A stretch of 64,000 bases of DNA. It comes from an uncultured Clostridia bacterium (GTDB lineage Bacteria; Bacillota; Clostridia; Oscillospirales; Ruminococcaceae). The stretch is taken from contig CAMNXF010000008.1 in the NCBI GenBank assembly GCA_946567425.1, forward strand, positions 59,945 through 123,944, given 5' to 3'. Positions 25,011 to 34,235 of this stretch are shown here, one piece after another (position 1 is the first letter of the stretch; the number at the start of each line of letters is the position of its first letter). The notes below the pieces were generated by a model. The model was not told the origin of the DNA. It did not search any database and was given only the letters and a program-made list of their open reading frames with translations. Both the position numbers and the translations under genes were made by a program.

Positions 25011-26351
25011 ATGGGAATCAGGCTTGACGACAAGTACTTAAAGGGATTTGTGAGAGATCACGAGCTGGCTGCGTACGCGCCTATGGTAAAGGCGGCTCAT
25101 GAGACGCTGGCGGGCAGGCAAGGTCCCGGCAACGATTTTCTGGGCTGGATAGACTTGCCCGTGGACTACGACAAGGACGAGTTCGAGCGTATCAAGAAGG
25201 CGGCGGCGAAGATAAAGAGCGACAGCGAGGTGCTGATCGTTATCGGCATCGGCGGCTCGTATCTCGGCGCGCGCGCGGCTATCGAGGCTCTGCGTTCGTC
25301 GCTGTATAATTCGCTGAAAAAAGACACGCCCGAGATCTACTTCGTTGGGTGCAGCCTTTCGCCGACCTATCTGAGCGAGGTAATTTCGCTGGTTGAGGGA
25401 CGCGATTTCTCGGTAAACATCATCTCGAAGTCGGGAACGACGACCGAACCCGCGTTGGCGTTCAGAGTGTTCAGAGACTTGCTTGTGGAGCGCTACGGCG
25501 AGGAGGGCGCTAAGGGGAGAATTTACGCGACGACCGACAAGGCGCGCGGAACGCTGAAAGAGCTGTCCGATAAAATGGGCTACGAGACATTCGTTATTCC
25601 CGACGACGTGGGCGGAAGATTTTCCGTGCTTACGGCGGTGGGCTTGCTGCCTATCGCGTGCGCAGGCTGCGATATTGATGCGCTTATGAAAGGCGCGGCG
25701 GCGGCACGCGAGGAGTATATGGACTTCGACATCGAGAAGAACGCCTGCTACAAGTACGCGGCTCTGCGCAATATACTTTACAAAAAGGGCAAGAGCGTTG
25801 AGATGCTTATCAGCTACGAGAACAGCTTCCAGATGATGGCGGAGTGGTTTAAGCAGCTCTACGGCGAAAGCGAGGGCAAGGATAACAAGGGTCTGTACCC
25901 GTCGTCGGCGGTGTTCTCGACCGATCTGCACTCGCTTGGGCAGTTCGTTCAGGACGGCTCGCGTGTTATGTTCGAGACCGTTATCCAGTTCGCGAAGCCG
26001 CAGAAGGAGCTGTTCCTCAAGGATGAGCCGACCAACGTTGACGGGCTTAACTTCCTGTCCAATCAGAATATGTCGATCGTAAACCGCAAGGCGTTCGAGG
26101 GTACGGTCATTGCGCATACCGAGGGCGGTGTGCCGAATATCGTGCTCGAGATTCCCGAGCTGAACGAGTTCGAGCTCGGCTTTATGATCTACTTCTTTGA
26201 GAAAGCTTGCGCTATAAGCGGCTATCTGCTCGGCGTAAATCCGTTCGACCAGCCCGGCGTCGAGAGCTACAAGAAGAATATGTTCGCGTTGCTCGGTAAG
26301 CCCGGCTACGAGAATCAAAAGGCGGCTCTCGAGAAGAAGCTCGGTTTATAA
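25011..26351 (+). CDS. pgi: Glucose-6-phosphate isomerase
   Basis: A 446-residue phosphoglucose isomerase interconverting glucose-6-phosphate and fructose-6-phosphate. Key motifs are [18 protein letters not shown] (about 81-98), [16 protein letters not shown] (sugar-phosphate binding), the family signature [16 protein letters not shown] (about 200-215) and the C-terminal [20 protein letters not shown] with the catalytic Lys. Length matches Gram-positive enzymes. SD AAAGGAG precedes the ATG. pfkA, the next glycolytic step, lies 4.5 kb downstream in a separate unit. Confidence 0.97.
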   Translation: MGIRLDDKYLKGFVRDHELAAYAPMVKAAHETLAGRQGPGNDFLGWIDLPVDYDKDEFERIKKAAAKIKSDSEVLIVIGIGGSYLGARAAIEALRSSLYNSLKKDTPEIYFVGCSLSPTYLSEVISLVEGRDFSVNIISKSGTTTEPALAFRVFRDLLVERYGEEGAKGRIYATTDKARGTLKELSDKMGYETFVIPDDVGGRFSVLTAVGLLPIACAGCDIDALMKGAAAAREEYMDFDIEKNACYKYAALRNILYKKGKSVEMLISYENSFQMMAEWFKQLYGESEGKDNKGLYPSSAVFSTDLHSLGQFVQDGSRVMFETVIQFAKPQKELFLKDEPTNVDGLNFLSNQNMSIVNRKAFEGTVIAHTEGGVPNIVLEIPELNEFELGFMIYFFEKACAISGYLLGVNPFDQPGVESYKKNMFALLGKPGYENQKAALEKKLGL

Positions 26352-26367
26352 ATCAGGTAAAAACGCG

Positions 26368-26400
26368 CGGCGGGCAATCGGATCTGTCGATCGCCCGCCG
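26368..26400 (+). terminator. Hairpin after pgi
   Basis: CGGCGGGC and GCCCGCCG form an 8-bp GC stem with a 17-nt inner region that can partly pair (AATCG/CGATC). No strong T-run follows, so termination may be partial. Confidence 0.55.
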
Positions 26401-26427
26401 TCAATTATAAAGACGGAGGTCACTATT

Positions 26428-26832
26428 ATGGTTAAAATTATCACAGGTAAAAGAGGTTCGGGCAAGACGAAGGTGCTCATTGACGCTATCCACGCTGCCG
26501 AGAAGAAGTCCAACGGAAACGTTGTGGCTATTCAGAAGGGTTCTTCGCTGAACACGGACATCACCTACAAGGTACGCCTGGTAAATATCGAGGACTACGC
26601 GGTCGAGGGCATGGACGCGTTCTACGGCTTTATCGCGGGTATCCTCGCTTCCGACCACGACTGCACGGATATTTTCGTTGACGCTACGCTGAAGATCACG
26701 GGCAGAGATTACGACAAGCTCGGCGAGATGTTCGAAAAGCTGGAGAAGATCACGGCAAACACGGTCGTTACCCTCACGGTATCCGCCGACAATTCCGAGC
26801 TTCCTGAGAACGTCAAGAAGTTCATCGCGTAA
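26428..26832 (+). CDS. Small P-loop ATP-binding protein
   Basis: A 134-residue protein with a Walker A at the very start (IITGKRGSGKTKVLID, residues 4-19), a possible Walker B FVDATLKI, and a compact alpha/beta pattern. Homologues of this size occur in Clostridia as uncharacterised ATP-binding proteins. No partner domain is fused. It lies between pgi and rpmF, with SD GGAGG; in many Firmicutes the place before rpmF is taken by the yceD/DUF177 gene. Confidence 0.7.
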   Translation: MVKIITGKRGSGKTKVLIDAIHAAEKKSNGNVVAIQKGSSLNTDITYKVRLVNIEDYAVEGMDAFYGFIAGILASDHDCTDIFVDATLKITGRDYDKLGEMFEKLEKITANTVVTLTVSADNSELPENVKKFIA

Positions 26833-26859
26833 TATCGCGGAAAAAATTTTAAAAACCGC

Positions 26860-26888
26860 TTGACAAATCCCCCGCCGTGTGATATAAT
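26860..26888 (+). promoter_or_regulatory. Promoter of rpmF
   Basis: TTGACA (26860-26865), 17 bp, TATAAT (26883-26888), with AAAACCGC before the -35. The leader of about 90 nt contains a hairpin built from CGGTG and CACCG that might serve ribosomal-protein regulation. Confidence 0.8.
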
Positions 26889-26983
26889 GGTAGATGTTCG
26901 ATAGTAAATCAGTCGGCGGTGTTTGTTTTCACCGCTTACTGTGGGCTTTAATTTGTCAACCGACAAGAGGGGGGTGTGCAATA

Positions 26984-27169
26984 ATGGCAGTTCCGAAGAG
27001 GAAGGTATCTCGTGCAAGACGTGATAAAAGACGTTCTGCGGTGTGGAAGTTATCCGCTCCCGCTTTCTCACGCTGCAAAAATTGTGGTGAGTTGAAGCTT
27101 GCTCACAGAGTTTGCGGAAATTGCGGTTATTACAAGGATAAGGTCGTTATCGTCAAGGAAGCCGACTAA
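26984..27169 (+). CDS. rpmF: 50S ribosomal protein L32
   Basis: A 61-residue L32 of the zinc-binding (C+) type. It begins MAVPKRKVSRARRDKRRSAV and carries CKNCGELKLAHRVCGNCGYY, four cysteines for one Zn. ATG 26984 follows the strong SD GAGGGGGGTG; an upstream in-frame extension lacks any similarity to L32. It is a single-gene unit with its own promoter and terminator. Confidence 0.97.
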   Translation: MAVPKRKVSRARRDKRRSAVWKLSAPAFSRCKNCGELKLAHRVCGNCGYYKDKVVIVKEAD

Positions 27170-27218
27170 AAGTTTCCGGCGGGTTATTCGCGTAATACCA
27201 AACGTATGTTTACGAGGA

Positions 27219-27252
27219 CAGGCTTGGCTGCAACGGTCAAGCCTGCTTTTTT
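27219..27252 (+). terminator. Rho-independent terminator after rpmF
   Basis: CAGGCTTG (27219-27226) and CAAGCCTG (27238-27245) form an 8-bp stem followed by CTTTTTTC. Confidence 0.88.
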
Positions 27253-27278
27253 CATATCGGTCAGTTAGGGGGGCGGAG

Positions 27279-30200
27279 ATGTCCGATTTTGTTCATCTTA
27301 ACGTGCATACAGCATATAGTCTGCTGAACGGCGCTTGCAGTATTGGTGAGCTTGTCGAAAGAGCCAAGGCGCTCGGGCAGACCGCGCTCGCCATAACCGA
27401 CAACTGCGCGTTGTACGGGGCGATTGACTTTTACGACGCGTGCTCGGCGGCCGGCATAAAGCCGATTATCGGGTGTGAGGTACGAATCGCCGAGGAAAAC
27501 CGTCTTGCGCGTCAACGCGTTGACTATGAATCGTACAGGCTTACTCTGCTTTGCAGGAACAACGCAGGCTATAGAAACCTCTGCCGCCTTATCACAGAGC
27601 AGACAGCGAACGGCGCTGACGGCGGCTACGTCACCGACCGCGAGAGCCTTGAACGTTACGGCAAGGGGCTTATAGCGCTTTCAGGCGCTGAAAACGGCGA
27701 GATAGCCGCACTGCTTTCCGCCGAGCGCACCGACGACGCACTGAAAGTCGCCGAGCGGTACCGCGGGGTATTCGACGGCTTTTATCTTGAGCTTTCAAAC
27801 CACGATACCGAAACTGAGGCGCGGCTCTGCGCACTGCTCCGCGGGTTATCGCGGCAAACGGGGATACCCACCGTTCCGACAAATAACGTTCATTACGTCG
27901 AGAAAAGCGGAAGCTACGTTCAGCGTGTATTGCAGTGCATCGGGCGGAATAAGCGGCTTTCCGAGCTTGATCCCCAAGCGCTGCCGACCGAGGAGTATTA
28001 CTTGAAAAGCCGTGACGAAATGCGTCGTTTCTTTACCGAGGAGGAGCTTGCGCAGACAGCGGAAATAGCGGAACAGTGCAATGTACAATTCGAGTTCGGG
28101 GTGACAAAGCTCCCCTTGTTCAAGAAAGACGGCGTCGAGGATAATACTCGGTATTTCGTCAAACTGTGCAATAAAGGCGCGGAGAAACGCTACGGCACAG
28201 TAACTCCCGAGGTGCAGAACCGCTTGGACTACGAACTGGACGTTATCCGAAAAATGGGCTTTGTGGATTATTTTCTCATCGTTTGGGATTTCGTGCGTTA
28301 CGCAAAGTCGCAGGATATTCCCGTCGGACCCGGGAGAGGGAGCGGCGCGGGCAGCCTGTGCGCCTACTGCATGGGAATTACCGACATTGATCCGCTGCGC
28401 TACGATCTGCTGTTTGAGCGTTTTCTTAATCCCGAACGCGTTTCCATGCCTGATTTTGATATCGACTTCTGCTATGAGCGCCGCGACGAGGTAATAGAGT
28501 ACGTCAGACGGCGATACGGTGCGGATCACGTCGCTCAGATAACCGCGTTCGATACGCTGAAAGCCAAGGCTGCGATACGCGACGCGGGCAGGGTCATGGG
28601 CATACCGCAGTCCTCGGTGAACGCCGCGGCAAAGGCGGTGACCTCACCGTTTTCGACGCTTGCCGAGGAACTGGAGCACGGCGAGCTGAAATCGCTGTAC
28701 GCTGCTGTTCCCGAAGTGAAGCAGCTTGTCGACGTGGCAAGGCGTATCGAGGGGTTGCCGCGCCACACGACTATTCACGCGGCAGGTGTCGTGATAACGC
28801 GCGATCCCGTTGCCGAATACGTTCCGCTGCAGGACGAGGAGGGCGGTCTCACCGCGCAGTACACCATGACGGCGCTGGAGCGTCTCGGCTTGCTGAAAAT
28901 GGACTTTCTGGGACTGCGCAACCTCACCGTCATCAAGAAAACCTGCGACCTTATCCGCAGAACGGAACCAGACTTTGATATACGCGATATCGACGAGAAC
29001 GACCCCGAGGTTTACCGTATGCTCGGAAACGGCGGTACGGTGGGCGTGTTTCAGTTTGAGTCGGCGGGAATGACCTCGGTGCTGTCGCGGCTTCAGCCGA
29101 AGTCGATCGAGGACTTGACGGCGGCGCTGTCGCTTTACCGCCCCGGTCCGATGTCGTCGATACCGACCTATATCGAAAACCGTCATAAAAATCCCGAAGA
29201 GATCGAATACAAGCACCCGTTATTAAAAAATATACTCTCTGTAACATACGGCTGTATGGTCTATCAGGAACAGGTAATGCAGATATGCCGCGTCGTGGGA
29301 GGGTATTCCTACGGCAGAGCGGACTTGGTTCGGCGCGCCATGTCCAAAAAGAAGCATTCCGTTATGGAAAAGGAGCGCAGCGCGTTCGTTTACGGAACGG
29401 AGAGCAACTGCGGCGCTATAGCCAACGGTGTTCCCGAGGACACTGCAAACGCGATATTTGACGAAATGGCGGGCTTTGCGTCGTATGCGTTCAACAAATC
29501 CCACGCTGCGGCATACGCGACAGTAGCTTATCGGACGGCTTATCTTCGGCGGCATTATTACAGAGAGTATATGTCGGAGCTGATAGCCAGCGTTCAGGAC
29601 TGGACGGACAAGGCAAACGAATACATCTCCGACCTCACGAACAGCGGCACGAGACTGCTCCGGCCGGACATAAATAAGAGCTTCTTGGGGTTTGCCGCTG
29701 AGGGAGAAGCGGTACGCTTCGGGCTCGGTATGCTGAAGAACGTTGGGCGCGGCTTTATCAACGCTTTAGTTCGCGAACGCGAAAACGGAGAGTTCACCTC
29801 CGTGACGGATTTCGCGCTGCGCATGGCCGACAAGGACAACGACCGCCGTTATATGGAGGCGTTGATTTACTGCGGCGCGTTCGACTCTCTCGAACCCAAC
29901 CGCCGCAGCCTGATACAGGGTATGGGCAGTCTGCTTGACTATGCCGCACGTGAACGCAGCCGCGTCGAAAGCGGTCAGATCGACCTGTTTGAGCTGGACG
30001 ATACTCACGAGGAATTTGCGTTGCCGCAGACGGACAATTTTCCGTTAATGCAGCGGCTGATGAAAGAAAAGGAGTTTCTGGGGCGGTACGTGTCGGGACA
30101 CCCTGCGGACGAGTTTCTGGGGCGCGCTCCCGAAAATTGTATGTTCATTGCGGACGCGCTGGAATGCCGCAACGGCACGGAGCTTTCGATAATCGCGCTA

Positions 30201-30671
30201 TGCCTTTCGGAAACGCTCCACACCGCGAAAAGCGGCGGACTGATGTCCTACGCGGCATTCGAGGACAGCTCGGGCTGTGTAAAGGGCATAGTGTTCCCCA
30301 AGACGTTCGGCAAGTTGGAGCGCTTTACTGAGGGCAGAGTATACCTTGTGTGCGGTAAGATCTCCGCTAAGGACGACAAAACCGATTTCTTCATCGACTC
30401 CGCAAAGCCTGTCACGTCACTGCCGCCGAAGGAGCGGATGATACTATACGTCAATCTTCCGACCGAAAGCGATTCGAGACTCGATGGTGTGAAGCGCGAG
30501 CTTTCGGCGTATAAGGGAACGTCGGCGGCAAGAATATGCTTTGCCGACACGCGCACGGCCAAACCCGCTGCGGGCATTCGCGGAGTGCGGCTTTGTATGC
30601 CGCTTGTGAACAAGCTGAAAAAGCTCTGCGGCGAGGAGAATGTCAAAGTGGGATTTTTGAACAGAAAATAA
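27279..30671 (+). CDS. dnaE: DNA polymerase III alpha subunit (DnaE)
   Basis: A 1130-residue replicative polymerase of the DnaE1 group. It starts with the PHP domain (FVHLNVHTAYSLLNGACSIG, residues 4-23). The palm holds GPGRGSGAGSLCAYCMGITD and the catalytic Asp of MPDFDIDFCYERRDEVIEYV, followed by the helix-hairpin-helix and an OB-fold near the C-terminus (VKGIVFPKTFGKLERF). ATG 27279 is chosen for the SD AGGGGGG and the family start; a longer frame would run through the rpmF terminator. No promoter is obvious between that terminator and the SD. Confidence 0.96.
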   Translation: MSDFVHLNVHTAYSLLNGACSIGELVERAKALGQTALAITDNCALYGAIDFYDACSAAGIKPIIGCEVRIAEENRLARQRVDYESYRLTLLCRNNAGYRNLCRLITEQTANGADGGYVTDRESLERYGKGLIALSGAENGEIAALLSAERTDDALKVAERYRGVFDGFYLELSNHDTETEARLCALLRGLSRQTGIPTVPTNNVHYVEKSGSYVQRVLQCIGRNKRLSELDPQALPTEEYYLKSRDEMRRFFTEEELAQTAEIAEQCNVQFEFGVTKLPLFKKDGVEDNTRYFVKLCNKGAEKRYGTVTPEVQNRLDYELDVIRKMGFVDYFLIVWDFVRYAKSQDIPVGPGRGSGAGSLCAYCMGITDIDPLRYDLLFERFLNPERVSMPDFDIDFCYERRDEVIEYVRRRYGADHVAQITAFDTLKAKAAIRDAGRVMGIPQSSVNAAAKAVTSPFSTLAEELEHGELKSLYAAVPEVKQLVDVARRIEGLPRHTTIHAAGVVITRDPVAEYVPLQDEEGGLTAQYTMTALERLGLLKMDFLGLRNLTVIKKTCDLIRRTEPDFDIRDIDENDPEVYRMLGNGGTVGVFQFESAGMTSVLSRLQPKSIEDLTAALSLYRPGPMSSIPTYIENRHKNPEEIEYKHPLLKNILSVTYGCMVYQEQVMQICRVVGGYSYGRADLVRRAMSKKKHSVMEKERSAFVYGTESNCGAIANGVPEDTANAIFDEMAGFASYAFNKSHAAAYATVAYRTAYLRRHYYREYMSELIASVQDWTDKANEYISDLTNSGTRLLRPDINKSFLGFAAEGEAVRFGLGMLKNVGRGFINALVRERENGEFTSVTDFALRMADKDNDRRYMEALIYCGAFDSLEPNRRSLIQGMGSLLDYAARERSRVESGQIDLFELDDTHEEFALPQTDNFPLMQRLMKEKEFLGRYVSGHPADEFLGRAPENCMFIADALECRNGTELSIIALCLSETLHTAKSGGLMSYAAFEDSSGCVKGIVFPKTFGKLERFTEGRVYLVCGKISAKDDKTDFFIDSAKPVTSLPPKERMILYVNLPTESDSRLDGVKRELSAYKGTSAARICFADTRTAKPAAGIRGVRLCMPLVNKLKKLCGEENVKVGFLNRK

Positions 30672-30742
30672 CTCAAAATATACCGAAATTTGTTAAAAAG
30701 CACTTATTCTTTTTCGGTAACGTTACAAACAAAAAAAACCGC

Positions 30743-30771
30743 TTGACGAAATCGTTCGCTTGTAGTAAAAT
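30743..30771 (+). promoter_or_regulatory. Promoter of pfkA
   Basis: TTGACG (30743-30748), 17 bp, TAAAAT (30766-30771), with AAAACCGC before the -35. Confidence 0.78.
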
Positions 30772-30850
30772 AGAATTTGGAATGATACCGGACATAACGT
30801 TCGGAGAAATATATACCGGCATTGCCGGAATTTGGTAAGGAGAGATAACT

Positions 30851-31813
30851 ATGAAAAAGAGAATAGGCGTATTAACAAGCGGCGGCGACGCTCCCGGCAT
30901 GAACGCGGCAGTTCGTGCCGTGACCAGAACGGCGCTCTACAAGGGCTTTGAGGTTATCGGTATCCAGCGCGGCTACAACGGCTTGCTCAACCGTGAATTC
31001 GTTCAGCTCGACGTCCGCGCGGTATCCGATATTATCCAGCGCGGCGGTACAATGATCTACACGGCGCGCTGCCCCGAATTCAAGGAGTGGGAGAATATTG
31101 AAAAGGCAAAGGTAATTTGCGAGGATAAGGGTATGTGCGGCATTGTCGTTATCGGCGGTGATGGCTCTTTCAGAGGCGCGGCTGACTTGTCTAAGGCGGG
31201 TATCCCTTGCGTCGGCATTCCCGGAACTATCGACAACGATATCCAGTGCACCGAGTACACAATCGGCTACGATACCGCGCTCAATACCGTTGTTGACCTT
31301 GTTGACAAGCTGCGCGACACGAGCCACTCTCACGAGCGCTGCTCCGTTGTCGAGGTAATGGGCAGACACGCGGGTCACATTGCGCTGAACGCGGGTATCG
31401 CCTGTGGAGCGACCGCTGTTCTTGTTCCCGAAGTGGAATACGATCTCAACAAGGTGATTCAGCGTATCAAGGAAGTCCGCGCGGACGGCAAGAAGCACAT
31501 CATTATCATTGTTGCGGAGGGAATTGGCGGTACCGAGCAGATCGCGGAGCAGATAGAGAAAGAGACCGGTATCGAGTCCAGAGCGACCATTCTCGGTCAC
31601 GTTCAGCGCGGCGGCTCGCCTACCTTGCGTGACAGAGTGCTCGCGTCCGAAATGGGCTATTATGCCGTTGAGCTGCTCGAACAGGGTATAGGCAACCGCG
31701 TTGTCGGCCGCAAGGACGGCAAGGTCTACGACGTTGACATTCAGGAGGCGCTCGCTATGCAGAAGCCCTTTGACGAGCGTCTGTACAAGATTTTGAACGA
31801 GATCAACTTCTGA
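30851..31813 (+). CDS. pfkA: ATP-dependent 6-phosphofructokinase
   Basis: A 320-residue PfkA. It has the ATP-binding start IGVLTSGGDAPGMNAAVRAV, IGGDGSFRGA (the Gly after GGD is the mark of ATP rather than PPi use), the catalytic GIPGTIDNDI and the substrate/effector segment EVMGRHAGHIAL. It phosphorylates fructose-6-phosphate in glycolysis as a tetramer. SD AAGGAGAG precedes the ATG. Confidence 0.97.
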   Translation: MKKRIGVLTSGGDAPGMNAAVRAVTRTALYKGFEVIGIQRGYNGLLNREFVQLDVRAVSDIIQRGGTMIYTARCPEFKEWENIEKAKVICEDKGMCGIVVIGGDGSFRGAADLSKAGIPCVGIPGTIDNDIQCTEYTIGYDTALNTVVDLVDKLRDTSHSHERCSVVEVMGRHAGHIALNAGIACGATAVLVPEVEYDLNKVIQRIKEVRADGKKHIIIIVAEGIGGTEQIAEQIEKETGIESRATILGHVQRGGSPTLRDRVLASEMGYYAVELLEQGIGNRVVGRKDGKVYDVDIQEALAMQKPFDERLYKILNEINF

Positions 31814-31844
31814 TTTAATTTGACATAATTCGGGAGAATATTAC

Positions 31845-31942
31845 ACAGAGTAGAACGCCGCGCGTTAAGTGCCGACCGAACGGAGAGTTGTCGGGCGGAC
31901 GAAAAGCGTTAGCTTGCGGTGCGGCGTTTGCATCTCGCTGTA
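31845..31942 (+). promoter_or_regulatory. Tetrahydrofolate (THF) riboswitch
   Basis: The conserved core is complete: GAGTAG (31848-31853), P2 arms AACGCCGC (31854-31861) and GCGGCGTT (31921-31928), and GCGTTAAGTG just after the first arm. P3 arms are CCGAC and GTCGG, GGACGAAA follows, and TGCATCTCGC closes the structure. P1 is ACAG/CTGT. This is a class I THF aptamer. It precedes folT; as the folT SD lies about 65 nt downstream, control could be at translation or by a structure I did not resolve. Confidence 0.95.
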
Positions 31943-32015
31943 CATAAATTGAATAACAGCCATTTGATTATTCTTTTATATATAGCGGAAAAGTCGTATT
32001 GGGGAGGAAAATCGA

Positions 32016-32678
32016 ATGGCTTTTTTTGCTAACTTTAAAAAATCCGCGCTGGAGCTGAAAAATCTGCGCTGTCTGTGTGTTACGGCGATTTTAATAGCGC
32101 TCGATCTGGTGCTGAAAACGTTCCTTAACGTTCAGGTGACGGAGGACTTGAAGATCAGCTTTGCATTTGTCGCGGTCGCTTCTATTGGAATGCTGTACGG
32201 TCCGACAGTCGCGGGTCTGGCGTGCGTAGTGACGGACGTGATCGGGTACCTTATCAAGCCTGTCGGCGGTTTCTCGCCGCTGTTTACGCTGGTGGAAGTC
32301 GCGGGCGGCGTTATCTACGGCTGTTTTTTGTATAACTTCAGCCCCGTAAAGCTTGACTTCTCCGACGGTAAGGCGTTCGGAAAGTCGCTGCTCGGAAATA
32401 CCGTCGGAGTAGTGCGCATAGCTGCGGCAAAGGTTACGGTCGCCGTTGTGTGCAATCTGCTTATGACGCCGCTGTTTCTTACGATACAGAAGACCATGGA
32501 GGCGGGAGCATACAGTGCGGAGGTGTTCTGGGTGGGCTTCTGGACGAGACTCACGAAACGTGTTCTGAAGAATCTGGTTGAAATACCCCTGCATATTGCG
32601 ATACTGCTTGTGGCGCTGTTCCCGATAATGGCGGCGTACAATTCCGTGTTCGGACGGCGGAGGAAGACCGTCTTATAA
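32016..32678 (+). CDS. folT: Folate ECF transporter S component
   Basis: A 220-residue membrane protein of the FolT family. It has about six helices, with TAILIALDLVLKTFLNVQVT in the first and FVAVASIGMLYGPTVAGLAC next, a wording common to folate S components, and RxxKNLVEIPLHI near the C-terminus. It binds folates and docks with a shared EcfAA'T module, which is not in the window. The THF riboswitch upstream confirms the substrate class. SD GGGGAGG. Confidence 0.93.
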   Translation: MAFFANFKKSALELKNLRCLCVTAILIALDLVLKTFLNVQVTEDLKISFAFVAVASIGMLYGPTVAGLACVVTDVIGYLIKPVGGFSPLFTLVEVAGGVIYGCFLYNFSPVKLDFSDGKAFGKSLLGNTVGVVRIAAAKVTVAVVCNLLMTPLFLTIQKTMEAGAYSAEVFWVGFWTRLTKRVLKNLVEIPLHIAILLVALFPIMAAYNSVFGRRRKTVL

Positions 32679-32710
32679 AACATACTACATCTGCTTTTGA
32701 GAGGAAAATT

Positions 32711-33508
32711 ATGACAAAACTGGGATTTATCGGCGTCGGGAATATGGGCGGCGCTATCATCAAGGGAATTAACGGAAAGCTCGGGAACACGGCTGTTTTC
32801 GCCTACGATCAGGATCCCGAAAAAATTAAGGATCTGCGTTTCGTCGGAGCAACGGCGGCTTCGAGCGCGTTTGAACTGGCAAGGAAGTGCGACTACATTC
32901 TGCTTGCGGTGAAGCCGCAGCAGCTCGACGGCGTACTTGCTGAGGTCAAAAGCGCGGGAAACGAGGGTTTGGTTATCATTTCCATTTGCGCGGGAATTTC
33001 TGCTGAATACATACGCGAGCGTACTTTTGCAAACGCTAAGGTCGTGCTGGTCATGCCGAACACTCCGATGATGCTCGGTTTCGGCGCGTCGGCGATGAGC
33101 TGCGACGAAAAGGTGAGCGACGCGGAATTCACGTTCGCGCGCAAGATAATCGGCTCGTGCGGCATCACTGAGGTCATTCCCGCAGATAAGATGAAAGAGG
33201 TCATTGCGATAAACGGCAGTTCCCCTGCGTTTATTTATGTTTACGCCAAGGGTTTTGTGCAATATGCACAAAGCGTCGGCATCGACCCAGATGCGGCGCT
33301 GAGATTGTTTGCGCAGTCGCTCATCGGTTCGGCGAAAATGATGACGGAAAGCGGAATGACGGTGGACGAGCTGATAAAGCAGGTGTCCTCGCCTGGCGGC
33401 ACCACGCTTGCGGGACTGGAGGTTCTCGAGCGTTCCGGAATAGTCCACACAGCTACCAATGCTTGCGAGGCTTGCACCAGGCGCGCCTATGAGCTTGGCG
33501 GGAAATAG
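32711..33508 (+). CDS. proC: Pyrroline-5-carboxylate reductase
   Basis: A 265-residue enzyme making proline from pyrroline-5-carboxylate with NAD(P)H. It has the Rossmann start LGFIGVGNMGGAIIKGI, the VKPQQLDGVLAEV segment, PNTPMMLGFGASAM, and the C-terminal signature region ELIKQVSSPGGTTLAGLEVL with the substrate-binding Ser/Thr. SD GAGAGGA precedes the ATG. No other proline gene is adjacent. Confidence 0.96.
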   Translation: MTKLGFIGVGNMGGAIIKGINGKLGNTAVFAYDQDPEKIKDLRFVGATAASSAFELARKCDYILLAVKPQQLDGVLAEVKSAGNEGLVIISICAGISAEYIRERTFANAKVVLVMPNTPMMLGFGASAMSCDEKVSDAEFTFARKIIGSCGITEVIPADKMKEVIAINGSSPAFIYVYAKGFVQYAQSVGIDPDAALRLFAQSLIGSAKMMTESGMTVDELIKQVSSPGGTTLAGLEVLERSGIVHTATNACEACTRRAYELGGK

Positions 33509-33560
33509 TATTCGGCAAAGAGCGCCGCAATGCGGCATATAATTAGAGACAGGAGTTAAT

Positions 33561-34034
33561 ATGGTAGTAATTGAAATGGAGAACGGCAAGGAGATCAAGC
33601 TGGAGCTTTATCCCGAAAAAGCGCCGATTACGGTGGAGAATTTCCTGAAACTGGCGAAAGAGGGGTTTTATGACGGACTGATTTTTCACCGTGTGATAGA
33701 GGGATTTATGATACAGGGCGGCGACCCCACCGGTACGGGGACGGGCGGTGCTAAAGATAAGATCAAGGGCGAGTTTTTGGCGAACGGCGTGGCGAACGAT
33801 CTGAAGCACGAGCGCGGCGTTATCTCAATGGCGCGCAGCAGAGCCAACGATTCGGCTTCGAGTCAGTTTTTTATTGTGCATCGTGACGCGCCGCATCTCG
33901 ACGGCAGCTACGCGGCTTTCGGGCGCGTGGTGGACGGTATGGACACGGTGGACGAGATAGCAGCTGTGGAGACGGATTTCGGCGACCGCCCCCTTAAAGA
34001 AGTACGCATGAAACGCGTTTATATTGTGGAATAA
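33561..34034 (+). CDS. Cyclophilin-type peptidyl-prolyl isomerase
   Basis: A 157-residue cytoplasmic cyclophilin with no signal peptide. The catalytic Arg lies in FHRVIEGFMIQGGDPTGTG (residues 42-60), with SQFFI and the GSYAAFGRVVDGMDTVD loop further on. The bacterial short form lacks the Trp of cyclosporin-sensitive enzymes (His at that place, PHLDGSYA). It has SD AGGAG and ends at a terminator, so it is likely the last gene of the folT-proC unit. Confidence 0.94.
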   Translation: MVVIEMENGKEIKLELYPEKAPITVENFLKLAKEGFYDGLIFHRVIEGFMIQGGDPTGTGTGGAKDKIKGEFLANGVANDLKHERGVISMARSRANDSASSQFFIVHRDAPHLDGSYAAFGRVVDGMDTVDEIAAVETDFGDRPLKEVRMKRVYIVE

Positions 34035-34040
34035 TTCGGA

Positions 34041-34077
34041 AACCGACGTTTTAAAAATGCGTCGGTTTGATTTTTTG
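34041..34077 (+). terminator. Rho-independent terminator after the cyclophilin gene
   Basis: AAACCGACG (34041-34049) and CGTCGGTTT (34061-34069), followed by a six-T run (34072-34077). Confidence 0.9.
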
Positions 34078-34162
34078 TATAATTTGCATAAAATTTACTG
34101 AAAAAATTTGTAATAAAAAGGAGCAAATTCTTGTAATTACTCGGATTTGTATATTGTTGCTA

Positions 34163-34191
34163 TTGACAAATTTTATTTTTTATAGTATTAT
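34163..34191 (+). promoter_or_regulatory. Promoter of the deacetylase-bactofilin-atp unit
   Basis: TTGACA (34163-34168), 17 bp, TATTAT (34186-34191). No further clear promoter or terminator was seen before the atp genes, so this could drive the entire 10.8-kb unit. Confidence 0.75.
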
Positions 34192-34235
34192 TAAATAATA
34201 GGGGAACCATCACTTAAAACAAAAGAGGTTAAAAA

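Noticed and set aside
25038..26318. 426-codon open frame on the minus strand of pgi
   Set aside because: It lies wholly opposite pgi, has no family motif or SD, and is a by-product of GC-biased third positions.
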